The notes beneath the pieces were generated by a model, which saw only the letters and a program-made list of their open reading frames with translations, ran no database searches and had not been told where the DNA came from. Shown here piece after piece: positions 23,065-35,225 of a DNA stretch of 64,000 bases; position 1 is the stretch's first letter; each line of letters begins with the position of its first letter. Where the stretch lies: the NCBI GenBank assembly GCA_963932465.1, contig OZ010800.1, positions 93,794,807 to 93,858,806 on the forward strand. The letters run 5' to 3'. Source of the stretch: Maratus speciosus. Taxonomy: Eukaryota; Arthropoda; Arachnida; Araneae; Salticidae. A program made the translations under genes and the position numbers.

Positions 23065-23095
<31 letters not shown>

Positions 23096-23180
23096 TTACA
23101 GTACATTTTTATAAGAGAAGTTAAATTTTGTGGAAATGTCTACGCAACGATCTATAATGTCAAATTATTTTTTTCCTTTT
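22401..23180. other. AT-rich spacer with poly-T runs
   Basis: No gene. Long T runs occur at about 22792-22810 and 23080-23094, the latter after a (TC)n tract. Confidence 0.5.
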
Positions 23181-24205
23181 AAGTAGCTTTCATTAAAAAA
23201 GCTACCTGTTGCAGCCGTTCAGAGGAAAGCGATTTCAAAATATTTTGGTATATTTTCATCGATCATGACCCCCAGACCCCGAAACCACCCTCCGTTCAAA
23301 TGTTGATATATATATAAATGGGGCATTCCCGCAATCTTTTGACTTTCATGTCCCTGAATAATAATTTTTATTTTAATACACTTTTTTGTGGGGTTTTTTT
23401 TTTTCATATACTGGGGAACATCCCATTGCATGATTGCACAACAATATTAACTAGATAAATAAGTTTTGGACGATATTGGGGTTCCAAACACATGGAAAAC
23501 TATACCGTCCCGTGTCCCTGATGCTGATTTTTAAGTTTGTAGCTGTCTGGATAAAATTGTTTCAATAAAAATAATTGGATGTAATTTTTTTCTGAAACTG
23601 GAACTATTGCTTTATATAAATAGGTAGCTAAAAATGAACCAGCACACATTTTTAGGGTTCTTATAATTTTTTTTTTTAACTTTGTCCCTGGGTTTTATAT
23701 TCCTTACCATCCCTCTTCTAAAATTATACAGAAAATCCTTTCAGATGCAGCCACAGAATTTTTTTTCAAGTTTTTTCTCATGCAGAAGTATGCTAGAGAA
23801 ATAATGTCTAATATTCTTTGGCAGGAAATTTACTGTAGAATTGAAATCAGCATTTAAATATCAATTGCAAGCACCGTGGCTTTATTGGTAGTCTTACCGT
23901 CCCCAAGGTTTATTCCTGTACTTTTCGAGGTAAATTAAAAAAAATAATAGTAATAATTTAATCCAATGTTATCAACTTTTTCAAAAAATCAATGAACATT
24001 GTGGCTATTACTTAGTCTTAACATGATTTTCCTAAAAATAGGTGGTAATTTTCCTTACCTTTCCATCCTTACCGTCCCTTTTTTAGGTAGTTTTCATTAC
24101 GAAAAGCTACCTATTGCTGCCGTTCGGACGAAAACGGTTCCGAAAAATTTTGGTATATTTTCACCGATCATGACCCCCAGACACCGAAATCACACCCCGT
24201 TCAAA

Positions 24206-24210
<5 letters not shown>

Positions 24211-24256
<46 letters not shown>
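24211..24256. repeat. (AT)n microsatellite
   Basis: Uninterrupted AT dinucleotides follow the 5' block of the Helentron-like copy. Confidence 0.95.
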
Positions 24257-24258
<2 letters not shown>

Positions 24259-24974
24259 ATCTAAATTTTAAATTTTCTAACTCCATTTCAGTTATAATTT
24301 ACTACACCAGGGGGAATTTTTAGCTAAATTTTGACGATATTGTTAAACTGTTATTAATTAATTTAATATTGCATTTTAAATAATGTAATTACTTTCTATT
24401 TATTTTATTTTATATTACATTAAATGCATTTAACATGGTATTTCAAAATTTATTTCAAAATGTATTAACTGCATCCTTTGGTATCAATTACTGTGATTTC
24501 TTAACTGTTTTATTCACCTTAATCTTTATGATATTTTGGTAGCCATGTGCGCGTGGATATTTGTAAAATACCGAAATATTAATCGGTATGTTGTTTATTA
24601 TTGCTATTTTATATACTATAAATATTTAAATAGGTTTTATTAATTCTTCCATTTCATATTATTTGTTTCTATTCTGTTTTCATTTTTAATCAATTCACTT
24701 GATTTTAATGGTTGTTTGGGCACAGGGGAAATAATTTTTAGCTTTAGCTTATTTTTCTCACAGAAAACACCCACATTGCTTATATCATTGAATTCTGTGC
24801 CCTTGACAACGTAATTCAATATATAAGCTTTTCCATTATTTGTCGGTGTCCATTTTTTTCTTTTTCTTCCATAATAAATCTTATAATAAATTAATTGAAT
24901 TTTTTTTTTATACTTAAAGCTTTAATTCATAATATTACGGTTTTTGATGGTGGTAGGTTATGTTTAATTAATGG

Positions 24975-24975
<1 letters not shown>

Positions 24976-25026
<51 letters not shown>
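24976..25026. repeat. (AT)n microsatellite before the first monomer array
   Basis: Uninterrupted TA dinucleotides end exactly where the first ~330-bp monomer starts (TGATCTTTGTCA). The second array is also preceded by an AT tract (26825-26850). Confidence 0.95.
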
Positions 25027-25028
<2 letters not shown>

Positions 25029-26150
25029 GATCTTTGTCATACTGTAACTCTCGTATTTATGAACCGAGTTGGGTGAAATTTCGTATGTACATAGTACATA
25101 CAAATGTCTTGACCGAGTTCGTTGGCCAGCTCCATCCGCCATCTAGTTTCAAAATGGCGGCCATTTGATTTTTTTTTAAATAAAAATTTAAAATGAGGCA
25201 CAAAAAATTTAGACATTGAAAAAGAATTTTTTCTTATGTGTTTGGGCTTGATACAAAGATTCTGGAGCATTTTTAGTGTTTCGTCTGTATCTTAAAAAAT
25301 GGCTCAGTTATAGCACTTTGAATTTTTAGCATGGCTGACATTTTGAAACGATCTGATTTTTGTCACGCGATAATACACGTATTTATGAACCGATTTGGAT
25401 GTGACAAGGAATATGCATAGTACATAGCAATGTCTTGACCCAGTTCGTTGGCCAGCCTCATCCGCCACCTTGTTTAAAAATGGCGGCCATTTAAAAATTT
25501 AAAAAAAAATTAAAAGTGAGGTACAAAATATTTAGAAATTGAAAAAGATATTTTCCTTATGTATTTGAGCTTGATACAAAGATTCCGGAGCATTTTTTGT
25601 TGCGTCTATGTCTTAAAAAATGGCTGAGTTATAGCACTTTGAATTTCTAGCATGGCTGACATTTTGAAACGATCTGATTTTTGTCACGCGATAACACGCG
25701 TATTTATGAACCGATTAGGATGTGACAAGGCATGTGCATAGTACATAGCAATCTCACGACCGAGTTCGTTTGCTAACTTCATCCGCCATCTTATTTCAAA
25801 ATGGCGGTTTTAATTATATGTTTAAAATTTTTTTTTTAAATATATATTAAAATGAAGCACAAAAAAATTAGAAATTGAAAAAAGATTTTTTTCTTATGTG
25901 TTTCAGCTTGTTATAAAGATTTCGGAATATTTTTTGTTTTGCCTCTATCTAAAAAAAAGCTGAGATATAGCAGTTTGAATTTCGAATGTGTGTGGCATTT
26001 TAAAAAATCTGTTTTTTTACCTACAACAGCACTCGCATATATGAACAGATTTAGATATGAGTGAGCATGTGCACAGGAATCACCAAGGTCTCGACCAAGT
26101 TAATTGGGGAGCTTTGTTGCACTCATTATGTTGTTTTAAAATGGAGGGCT
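25027..26150 (+). repeat. Tandem array 1, ~330-bp monomers (about four)
   Basis: Each monomer has ACTCTCGTATTTATGAACCG, GTACATA.CAATGTCT, GAGTTCGTTGGCCAGC, TCCGCCATCT, TTTCAAAATGGCGGCCATTT, GATACAAAGATTC(C/T)GGAGCA and TGGCTGACATTTTGAAACGA. The GAGTTCGTTGG-type marker falls near 25108, 25443, 25768 and 26101. The last unit is the most diverged. Open frames inside are by-products. Confidence 0.85.
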
Positions 26151-26430
26151 ATCACCGGTAATTCGGGTTAATATAATTATTAATATAATTCGGGATATCA
26201 CCGAATTTGGCGACAAATATAAATCACTTTAATAAAACCAGCTTTGATAACGCTGACTAATTTCGCGAATTTTTCCTACATATTCAATATTGACAAAATT
26301 AGTATTTAATCTTCTATAATCGGGTTCCACTAATTTGATCTCCGCGTTTTTGAATAATATAAGCTGGCTTTTAAAAGGTAAGGAATATGAGAGCTACCTC
26401 ATCCTCCCGGCACTGGCCGGAAGGACATTT
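26151..26430 (+). repeat. Conserved 3' tail, copy 1
   Basis: It is homologous to 29888-30165 with the same order: GATATCACCGA, TTGGCGACAAA, ACTAATTTCGC, ATCGGGTTCCACTAA, a GAATATGAGAGCTACCT motif and the terminal stem CCGGC...GCCGG. It marks the 3' end of the Helentron-like family. Confidence 0.7.
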
Positions 26431-26850
26431 TACCATTTCGTCCCTTTTTCCCAATACCATCCCCTTTTTTTAACCTTACCGTTCCTTCTTTAACACCCTT
26501 TTAAGACAATGTTATGCAAAAATTCTGTATTAAAATTACTACATTTTTATTATTTCTTATTTGAATATCCAGTGGGTGCTATGCAAATTCATTATATGTA
26601 AAAATTTAGAAGAAAATAAAAAGTTATATGGATAAAATGGTAAGGAAAATTAAACTCGCAAGTTTAACTTAAATATCAGTTAAATTAAAAAAAATTTCGC
26701 TGTTGACCATTTTTTCTTTATTTTGAATCATTAAGGCATTCGGCTATGAGATTAAAATGTTATTTTAGCAAGTTTAATTTTGTCAGATTTTTTTCCCCAA
26801 AAGTCAAAAGTTATGAGAAATATCCATATATACATACATATATATATATA
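26431..26850. other. Linker between the two arrays
   Basis: It contains 'accatccc' and 'accgttcc' motifs like the DNA just left of the inner copy. This supports the idea that the inner copy interrupts a related element. It ends in an AT tract. Non-coding. Confidence 0.45.
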
Positions 26851-26852
26851 TG

Positions 26853-29800
26853 ATCTTTGTTACACTGTAACTCTCGTATTTATGAACCGATTTGGATGAA
26901 ACTTCGCATATATATAGTACATACCAATGTCTCGACCGAGTTCATTGGCCAGCTTAATCTGCCATCTTATTTCAAAATGGCGGCCATTTAATTTTTTTTT
27001 ATATTTAAATTGAAAATGTGGTACCAAAAAAATGAAAATTAAAAAATATTTTTTGTCTTATATATTTGATCTTTGTACAAAGATTCTGGAGCAGTTTTTG
27101 TTTCGTTTATATCTTAAAAAGTGATTGAGTTATAGCACTTTGAATTTCTAGCATGGCTGACATTTTGAAACGACCTGATTTTTGTCACGCGATAACAGGC
27201 GTATTTATGAACCGAATTGGATGTAACTTGGTGTATTCATAGTACATACCATTGTCTCTACCGACTTCGTTGAGGAGCTTCATCCGCCATCTTGTTTCAA
27301 AATGTCAGCCATTTAATTTTTTTTAAATATTTAAAATTTGAACTGTGGTACCAAAAAATTGAAAATGAAGAAATATTTTCCCTATGTGTTTGACCTTGAT
27401 ACAAAGATTCCGGAGCAGTTTTCGTTTCGTTTATATTTTAAAAAATGGCTGAGTTATATCACTTTGAATTTCTAGCATGGCTGACATTTAGAATCTTTTT
27501 GTCACGCGATAACAGGCGTATTTATGAACCGATTTGTATGTACCTTAATGTATACATAGAACATACCAATGTCTCAGGTGAGTTCGTTCGAGAGCTTCAT
27601 CCGCCATCTTGTTTCAAAATGTCGGCCATTTATATAAATTTTTAAATTTTTTAATTTAAAATGAGGTACCAATAAATTAGAAAATGAAAACTATTTTTCT
27701 TGTATGTGTTTGACCTTAATACAAAGATTCCGGAACAGTTTTTCTTTCGTCTGTATCTAAAAAAATGGCTGAGTTATAGCATTTTGAATTAGTATTGTGA
27801 CTCACATTTTGAAACGACCTGATTTTTGTCACTCAATAACAGGAGTGTTTTTGAACCGATTTGGATGTAACTGGGTGTGTAGATAGTACATACCAATGTC
27901 TAGACTGAGTTCGTTGGCCAGTCTCATTCGCCATCTTGTTTCAAAAGAGCTGCCATTTAAAAAAATATAATTTAAAATTTAAAATAAGGAATAAAAAAAA
28001 TGGAAAATGAAATTTTTTTTTTATGTGTTTGATCTTCATACAAAGATTCCGGAGCAGTTTTTGTTTCGTCTGTATCTTAAAAAATGGTTTAATTATAGCA
28101 CTTTCAATTTCTAGCATGGCTGACATTTTTAAACGACCTGATTTTTGTCACGCGATAACAGGCGTATTTATGAACCGATTTGGGTGTACCTTGTTGTACA
28201 TAGTACATTCCATTGTCTCGACCGACTTCGTTGGCGAGCTTCATCCGCCATCTTATTTCAAAATGGCGGCCCTTTAGTATTTTTTTAATATTTAAATTGA
28301 AAATTTGGTACCAAAAAAATGAAAATTAAAAAATATTTTTTGTCTTATATATTTGATCTTTATACAAAGATTCTGGAGCAATATTTGTTTCGTTTATATC
28401 TTAAAAAATGATTGAGTTATAGCACTTTGAATTTCTAGCGTGGCTGACATTTTGAAACGACCTGATTTTTGTCACGCGATAACAGGCGTATTTATGAACC
28501 GATTTGGATGTAACTTGGTGTATACATAGTACATACCATTGTCTCGACCGACTTCGTTGGCGAGCTTCATCCGCCATCTTGTTTCAAAATGTCAGCCATT
28601 TAATTTTTTTTTAAATATTTAAAATTTGAAATGTGGTACCAAAAAATTTAAAATGAAGAAATATTTTTCCTATGTGTTTGACCTTGATACAAAGATTCCG
28701 GAGCAGTTTTCGTTTCGTTTATATTTTAAAAAATGGCTGAGTTATATCACTTTGAATTTCTAGCATGGCTGACATTCTGAAACGGCCTGATTTTTGTCAC
28801 GCGATAACAGGCGTATTTATGAACCGATTTGGATGTACTTTAATGTATACATAGAACATACCAATGTCTCAAGTGAGTTCGTTCGAGAGCTTCATCCGCC
28901 ATCTTGTTTCAAAATGCCGGCCATTTATATAAATTTTTAAATTTTTAAATTTAAAATGAGGTACCAATAAATTAGAAAATGAAAACTATTTTTCTTGTAT
29001 GTGTTTGCCTTAATACAAAGATTCCGGAACAGTTTTTTTTCGCCTGTATCTAAAAAAATGGCTGAGTTATAGCATTTTGAATTTCTATTGTAGCTGACAT
29101 TTTGAAACGACCTGATTTTTGTCACTCAATAACAGGAGTGTTTATGAACCGATTTGGATGTAACTGGGTATGTAGATAGTACATACCAATGTCTAGACTG
29201 AGTTCGTTGGCCAGTCTCATTCGCCATCTTGTTTCAAAAGATCTGCCATTTAAAAAAAAATAATTTAAAATTTAAAATAATTAATAAAAAAAAATGGAAA
29301 ATGAAAATTTTTTTTTTATGTGTTTGATCTTCATACAAAGATTCCGGAGCAGTTTTTGTTTCGTCTGTATCTTAAAAAATGGTTTAATTATAGCACTTTC
29401 AATTTCTAGCATGGCTGACATTTTGAAACGATCTGATATTTGTCACGCGATAACACATGTATTTATTAACCTATTTCGATGTAAGAAGGCACGTGAATAT
29501 AGCAATGTCTTGCCCAAGTTCGCTGGTCAGCTTTATTAACCATCTTGTTTCAAAATGGCGGCCAGTAAATAAAAAAAATTATATTTAATGTGAGGTGCAA
29601 AAAAAAAAAAAAATGAATAAGATTACTTTTTTAAGTGCTTGACCTTAATATAAGGATTCTAGAGCATTTTTTTGTGTTGTCTTTATCTTAAAAAATGATT
29701 CAGATATAGCAGTTTGAATTTCTAATGTGGGTGACATTTTGAAAAATCTGATTTTTTGCCTGCGACAGCACTCGTATATATCAACCGATTACGATGTGAG

Positions 29801-29880
29801 TGAGCGTGTGTACAGGATTTACTAAGGTCACGAGGAAGTTCACTGGTTAGCCTCATCCACTATGTTGTCTTAAAATAGCA
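26853..29880 (+). repeat. Tandem array 2, ten ~322-bp monomers with a ~1.29-kb higher-order repeat
   Basis: The marker GTTCGTTGG or a variant falls near 26940, 27267, 27585, 27910, 28230, 28552, 28878, 29205, 29519 and 29840, a mean spacing of about 322 bp. Monomers four apart match far better than neighbours. For example, 27005-27095 and 28292-28380 share CTTATATATTTGATCTT, and 27610-27720 and 28905-29010 share ATTTATATAAATTTTTAAAT. The block of four monomers is therefore present twice (about 27005-28290 and 28291-29540). Non-coding. Confidence 0.85.
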
Positions 29881-29887
29881 GGCACTT

Positions 29888-30165
29888 CATGATATCACCG
29901 ACTTTGGCAACAAAACATAAGTTACTTTAAATAAAAGCAGCTTGGATAAAGCTTACTAATTTCGCAAAATTCTCATTCATAATGATTTAGTATTAAAAAA
30001 AATTAGTGTTGAATCTCCTATAGTCGGTTCCACTAAATTGAGCTTTGTGTGTTTGAACAATATATGCTGGCTTTAAAAAAAAATAAGGAATATGAAAGCT
30101 ACCTCTATGAAAGCTACCCTTAAGGAATAAGAATGCTATCCCGGCACTGGCCGGAAGGACTTTTT
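29888..30165 (+). repeat. Conserved 3' tail, copy 2
   Basis: This is the second copy of the tail at 26151-26430. Here the subterminal ATGAAAGCTACC motif is duplicated (30092-30104 and about 30107-30119). The terminal stem is at 30141-30154. Confidence 0.7.
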
Positions 30166-30325
30166 TCATTATTCCAAATCTCATGAATAAAATGTATAAT
30201 TTAAGTAAACTGCAAATTTATAACTTCATTGAAATGTAATATTCGAATATTAATCGAAAAACGTTTCTTATTTTGCATTTTTTGTATGCGGGGACACGGC
30301 GGCAACGCCAAGCGGTGCAGCTACT

Positions 30326-30363
<38 letters not shown>

Positions 30364-32640
30364 ATACTATATATATATATATATATATCATATAATATTT
30401 AATATTAAATAATTTAGGTTTTTATGTCCAGGAAACTATTTAGCAATCCTAAAGAGATAGTTGAAATAGCGTTTCATATTTTTTTCACCTTTAACAAAAT
30501 GTTAATATAAAACAGAGCAACATTATTTACTGCTTACTAAATTCACCAGCTTGCGTCTTCACCCAAGCGCATACAAATAGTGATTTTTTCATATTCGTGT
30601 TTGTAGCCCACACTAATTTAATCCATTGTAACGGAAAAAATTGAGGAAGAAAACTTGAATTACAGTCTAAAAGTTAGGCCTGATCCTCCACCTGAAAATT
30701 GAATGTTTTCAAAATATAGTTAACAACACACTAGTTTTTAAAAATATATTTTTACTTTTATACTTATTAATGATTAATTCACATACGTCGTACGTTTAGA
30801 CACAAGCTCGTTATTTACAACTTATAATGTTTTCGCATTCCGCTAATGTGTACGCATACAACACTTTCAGAATCAATGTACTACGCTATATATACCTAAT
30901 CACTTACGGTTGTAAATTAACTTTTGCTTGAACAGGATTTTGAAGAAACTTCGAAATAATTATTAAGACGCTACTTGGCGCAGGATGATATAAATTTAAA
31001 AAGCAACGTTAAAAACGCTAGAATAATCAAACATTGAGCTGACGAGTTTCGGTAGCGTTTAGCGTAACGTCCTTAGTGCAAAGAATAACGGAAACTTGCT
31101 CATTTATATAGAGGAGAAGCGGATTCAACTGAGAAATTCATTAACAATGGGTAAACAGGAAAATTCGGGTATCAGTCAATGCGAGTATAGTATATGTAAT
31201 GCCACCAGAAATGTGAAAAAAATAGTGGTAATTAAGCAAAAGAGGATTTTATGAGATATTGCCAGCAATATGATAAAGGGGGAATAGCAAATTCACTAGT
31301 AACAATTTTTTCATAATTTTTGTAGATATGAAATGCTTTTAGAAAGTTAAGTTCGTGTATAGAAGTGAGTTAAGAGATGATTTTGGCTGAATTAAAATTA
31401 AAAGATAATTTAGATAAGAATTTTGTTTCATTGGCCGACATTAATTAGAAATCTGAAACTCTATACCCGAATATCATGTTCATATTTGTACATATATAAA
31501 TGTTTTAAACATTAAATTTCCATTTAACCTTAAATTAGTGAAATTGTATTATTACAAATTTGGGGGAAATGGACAAAAATAACTTAATGCTTTATGTGGA
31601 TACATGCAGAAAATTCTATTTTTGTAATATAAAAAAATAATGTAATATGATGTCGTTATTAAATGTATCTCAAAGTGTTAAAAACTTTACTTGAAAATGT
31701 AGTAAACCAATTATGTAATGTACTAATTATATGTACAAAATTATTATTCCAAAATATCTTACTTCATGTTTAATCTAAAAACAGATTTTTACATTCGCCA
31801 AAATATGAAGCCGTTGGTTCAATAGTCAATCAGGTCATTTCTGTTTCCGTATTTTCATTACATTTACTAAGGTCACATGCATATCCGCTAACTTCTCTTG
31901 TGATTAAAAAGCTGGCTAATGGTTAAATTGTGCCAGGTTTGAATTCGAGTTCAGTGTGAGCAGGAGACCCTTTTTAAACAGAGATTACAGTCAGATTAGC
32001 TCTTATCTACGAAGTGTCACCGAAGTTAAATTACAATATTTTATAGGTTTATCATTCATTATTTAACCAATTCTTGATAAGCAAATTTACCTGTTTATGG
32101 TTCAACCACTACAAATTTATGCTTAAACGTAATTGAAATCATGGCTAAATAGTGTACAATTTCATGGTTTATTTAAATTACCACATCATGTTGTTTTTCA
32201 CAATTCTATTCTTGCTGTTATTCCAACAACAATTTATCATTCGACATTCTTTAAAATTGTTTAATATTGGTAAAATTTTACTTTCATTTTTGCTACAAAT
32301 AAAATGTATATCTAAGTAATTTTAAAAGAATAAACAATTAAATTTAAAAAATCAAAAAACCCGAATGCGTAAAAAGTGAACTAATTGATTATTTCTCATC
32401 AATGTGAAACTATTTTTTTTTTATTCCTACTATTAGCTCACACTCTCGCTATATATATATCTTGTTCAAATTTTCAATCGTTAATAAAATACTTATTATT
32501 CATCTAATCAAGCTCGAATATTTTTTTTAACTTGTAGTGGATGACACTTGATGTTAATCCAGTTTTTTTCAAATATTAGTTCATTAATTAAATTAAATTA
32601 ATATATAAATTCATTAATTAAATTAAATTAATTAATTTCC
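30166..32640. other. AT-rich, mostly featureless
   Basis: (AT)n tracts lie at 30333-30355 and about 30369-30388. Just before the first is a GC-rich GGGGACACGGCGGCAACGCC patch that resembles a decayed Helitron-type 3' end, which is weak. A short duplication of TTCATTAATTAAATTAAATT occurs near 32580-32635. No gene is supported. Confidence 0.5.
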
Positions 32641-32644
32641 AATA

Positions 32645-32735
32645 ATCGAGAGAGCCCTCTTCTTGATCAAGGTATTTTAAGACCGAGAGAGCACTCATCT
32701 TGATCAAGGCATTTTAAGCACCGCTGAAGAGGTAG
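32645..32735 (+). repeat. Two-copy ~42-bp tandem repeat
   Basis: CGAGAGAGC, CTTGATCAAGG and ATTTTAAG recur in order in two adjacent copies. Confidence 0.6.
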
Positions 32736-32929
32736 GAAGATTGGGAGGGAAAAAAATTCTCTTATTGATCTAAGTACGAATTGACTTAAAACCTTTTTTT
32801 ATATTACTTGTTTATATTACTTACCAATTTTTTTTATTTCCTTGTATTGATGACGTTTAAGTTGTGTTTAATTGTTAGTTCCTATCTGTAAGCACTGTTT
32901 TGATGAGGTCTATAGATACCTATGATGGT

Positions 32930-33300
32930 TAGAGTTGCAGTAAAGCTAGAAATCCTACATGCACAACTTCCAGGTTGTATAATACATTAACGGAGCTTCT
33001 GACTGTAAAATTGTCAATGAAACATCGTCTTCATCTTGAAAGACCTATCCAATGATATGCCACTCAATAGGGTGCATAATTTTGTTTTTCCGTCTCTACC
33101 GGAATTTTGTATTTTACGGCCGACATTTCGAATTTATAAAAACAAAACCTAGTCTATAACCATCGGCCGTTAAGATGAATCGACAGAGACCTCATTCATT
33201 AAAATCCATCCAGCCGTTGGGATGTTTCGAGGGTATAAAGAAATCCACATACACAGATACGCGTGAAACACATAACCCTTCTTTTCAGTCGAGTAAAAAT
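32930..33300 (+). repeat. Possible dispersed repeat 3' region
   Basis: A CATCCAGCCGTTGGGATG-type block, 'ACACAGATACGCGTG', 'CATAACCCTTCTTTTCAGTCG' in pieces and a GTAAAAATGGA end resemble the 3' tails of dispersed arthropod elements. No second copy in this window confirms it. Confidence 0.25.
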
Positions 33301-33497
33301 GGAGTGAAAATATAAGTTATATTTATTATATTTAATAATGACTGAAGATTTTCATTAATATGCATTTTCAAAAAGGAAAAAAGAACTGGAAATTTTCGGA
33401 ATATATTACTTGCTATTTTTATTATTTTTATGACTAAAGGTTTCACGTGTTTCTTTACACTTTCACATTTAAATAATTTTCGTTTGTTGATATAACA

Positions 33498-34115
33498 AAT
33501 TGGAAATTGCTCATCAAACGTGGCAAATGATGTGCGTTCGTACTATAACTAGTTTTATAAATATTTTTGCACCACATGTCGTACTGAATGTATATTTTAG
33601 TGCACTTCAAAAGTGCATATCAATTTCATTCTTTTTGAAATGCTGTATACAATTATGTGCATTACAAACATCATACAATTATGTGCGTTCAATAACATGA
33701 ACTTGCAATAATTTTTTCCCATTGGTCGTAATGTAATAACGGAAAATTTTTGAACGTCCCAGTAATTAAACTATAGATCCGATTTTCTTAAAATTTAAAT
33801 TTTTGCAACAATTATATATTTAAAATTTCAGACCATTCGGAAGGCTATAACATCATTAAAATGCACTTGCAATAATTTATTCCCATTGGCCGTAATGTAA
33901 CGGAAAAATTTTGACTGTCCCTCTAATTAAACTATACATCCGATTTCCATAAAATATGAAATGACCCGACAAAATTCTGCAACAAATATATATTTAAAAT
34001 TTCAGACCACTCGGTTGGGTAGTTTTTGCTCTGTTATATGCGGACAGACGGACAGACGGACTGAACGACCACTATAGATGCTAGGTATTTATATAATTAC
34101 GAACGCACCTAAAAA
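33498..34115 (+). repeat. Dispersed 'GTGCGTTCGTA' element, copy B
   Basis: This is the counterpart of 5152-5913 with the same leader, GTGCGTTCGTA (from 33532), GACAGACGGAC microsatellite and TACGAACGCACCT end (34098-34110). It has about two internal ~175-bp units where copy A has three, so unit number varies between copies. Confidence 0.7.
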
Positions 34116-35220
34116 TGAGTGTATGTAAACCTATAAAACAGTAAAAGCACTTATAAACACTCTGTCCGTAACTCTTAGTTTAGTTGCTGATTTTTATAAT
34201 TCCATTTAAAAGCATTATATAATGTTTAAAATAACTTCACATTATTTTTTACACTTTATTCTCACTCAAACTTATAAAATCCATTTAAATATGTAGATTT
34301 AAAAAAATTATTTTGTTTTAAACACTCTCCCTTTTTTCTGGTAAATAATCTTCTCTTTCGAATAAAATAGATTGAATTATTTTTTTTGACAGCGTTTTAG
34401 TAGTCGTATATTTTTACCCGACATTTAAAAGCTTCAAAATGCATTTTTATCTTCGAATATTTTTTCGCCATAGAAGGGTTTTTTTTTTTTTTTTTTTAAC
34501 TAAAAATGTTTGTTTTATAGAGTGTCTTAACTTTTTATGGTTGATAATATTAAATGAAACTCCTTTTAAAAATATTTTTAAATTGAAATTTTACGTATTA
34601 CTAAAAACATATTTTCAATTAAATATTGATGTTTTGTAGCAATTTAATGAGAAAAAATTTAATAAGCTATTTGTGCTATAATAAGAAGTAAACTATTATG
34701 TATCCTTTTAATAAATTACTTTTTATGTAGTTTTGCGTTTGTTAGTTTTCATAGCAAGTATTTTGTAATTTTATTTACTGATAATAAAAGTGTAAAATGT
34801 ATTGTATACTTCTAGAATTTAAATACAAAACATTTATTAAAAAAACGAATTAAATGAACAAAATTTAATTACTTAAAAAAAAAATCCTTTTAAGCTAGCA
34901 ATATTTTTAATTATCCTTATATTTTTTATGTAAAAATTGTCTAGTTCATCATTCATATATTTTAAGTCATAAATTTAAAATATTAAATGTTTCTCCATTA
35001 TCATAGTTGACTTATATGTCATTCTAGCATTTTTTCTATATTTATTGATAAGAAAAGTGGAAATTCGTCGATAAGATCAATACATAATCACCAGTGTCAG
35101 TTCATAGTCACCCTTTCCACATATTACATAGGACATGGGAAAATTGACTAATTTCAGTAAAGTAAAACTTTATAAATTCAATAAAATGTAATAATTGAAT
35201 AATTATATTGAAAGCTGCTA
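34116..35220. other. AT-rich, nothing recognised
   Basis: No supported gene. The open frame at 34439-34639 is Phe-rich low complexity caused by a T run. Confidence 0.55.
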
Positions 35221-35225
35221 GATAT

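Larger units (their letters stand above)
24085..26425 (+). mobile_element. Helentron-like non-autonomous element (inner copy)
   Basis: The left end AGGTAGTTTTCATTACG folds with AGCTACCT (24085-24112). Then come a block homologous to 23210-23300, (AT)n at 24211-24256, AT-rich DNA, (AT)n at 24976-25026, about four ~330-bp monomers and a tail. The right end has ATGAGAGCTACCT (26387-26399), the inverse of the left motif, and a stem CCGGC...GCCGG (26407-26420). Both edges touch T-rich 'accgtccc'-type sequence, as if it inserted into a T run of a relative. Confidence 0.5.
23181..30165 (+). mobile_element. Helentron-like non-autonomous composite (outer copy, tentative)
   Basis: The proposed left end is a hairpin, AAGTAGCTTTCATT...AGCTACCT (23181-23207). 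The proposed right end carries the inverted motif ATGAAAGCTACCT (30092-30104), then a GC stem CCGGC...GCCGG (30141-30154). In between are the 'accgtccc' block (23300-23745), a nested copy (24085-26425), an AT microsatellite, a ~322-bp monomer array and a conserved tail. A 5' motif inverted near the 3' end, a 3' stem and a microsatellite are described features of Helentron-associated elements such as Drosophila DINE-1. Pairing these particular ends is inference. No Rep/helicase is encoded. Confidence 0.45.

Noticed and set aside
28023..28277. Open frame repeated at 29294-29539 with a shared FFFMCLIFIQRF-like start
   Set aside because: Both are translations of the same ~322-bp satellite monomer, so their similarity reflects the repeat and not a gene family.
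31905..31955. tRNA-like boxes (TGGCTAATGG and GGTTTGAATTC)
   Set aside because: The two boxes are only about 27 bp apart, too close for a tRNA or typical SINE promoter, and no body or second copy is visible.
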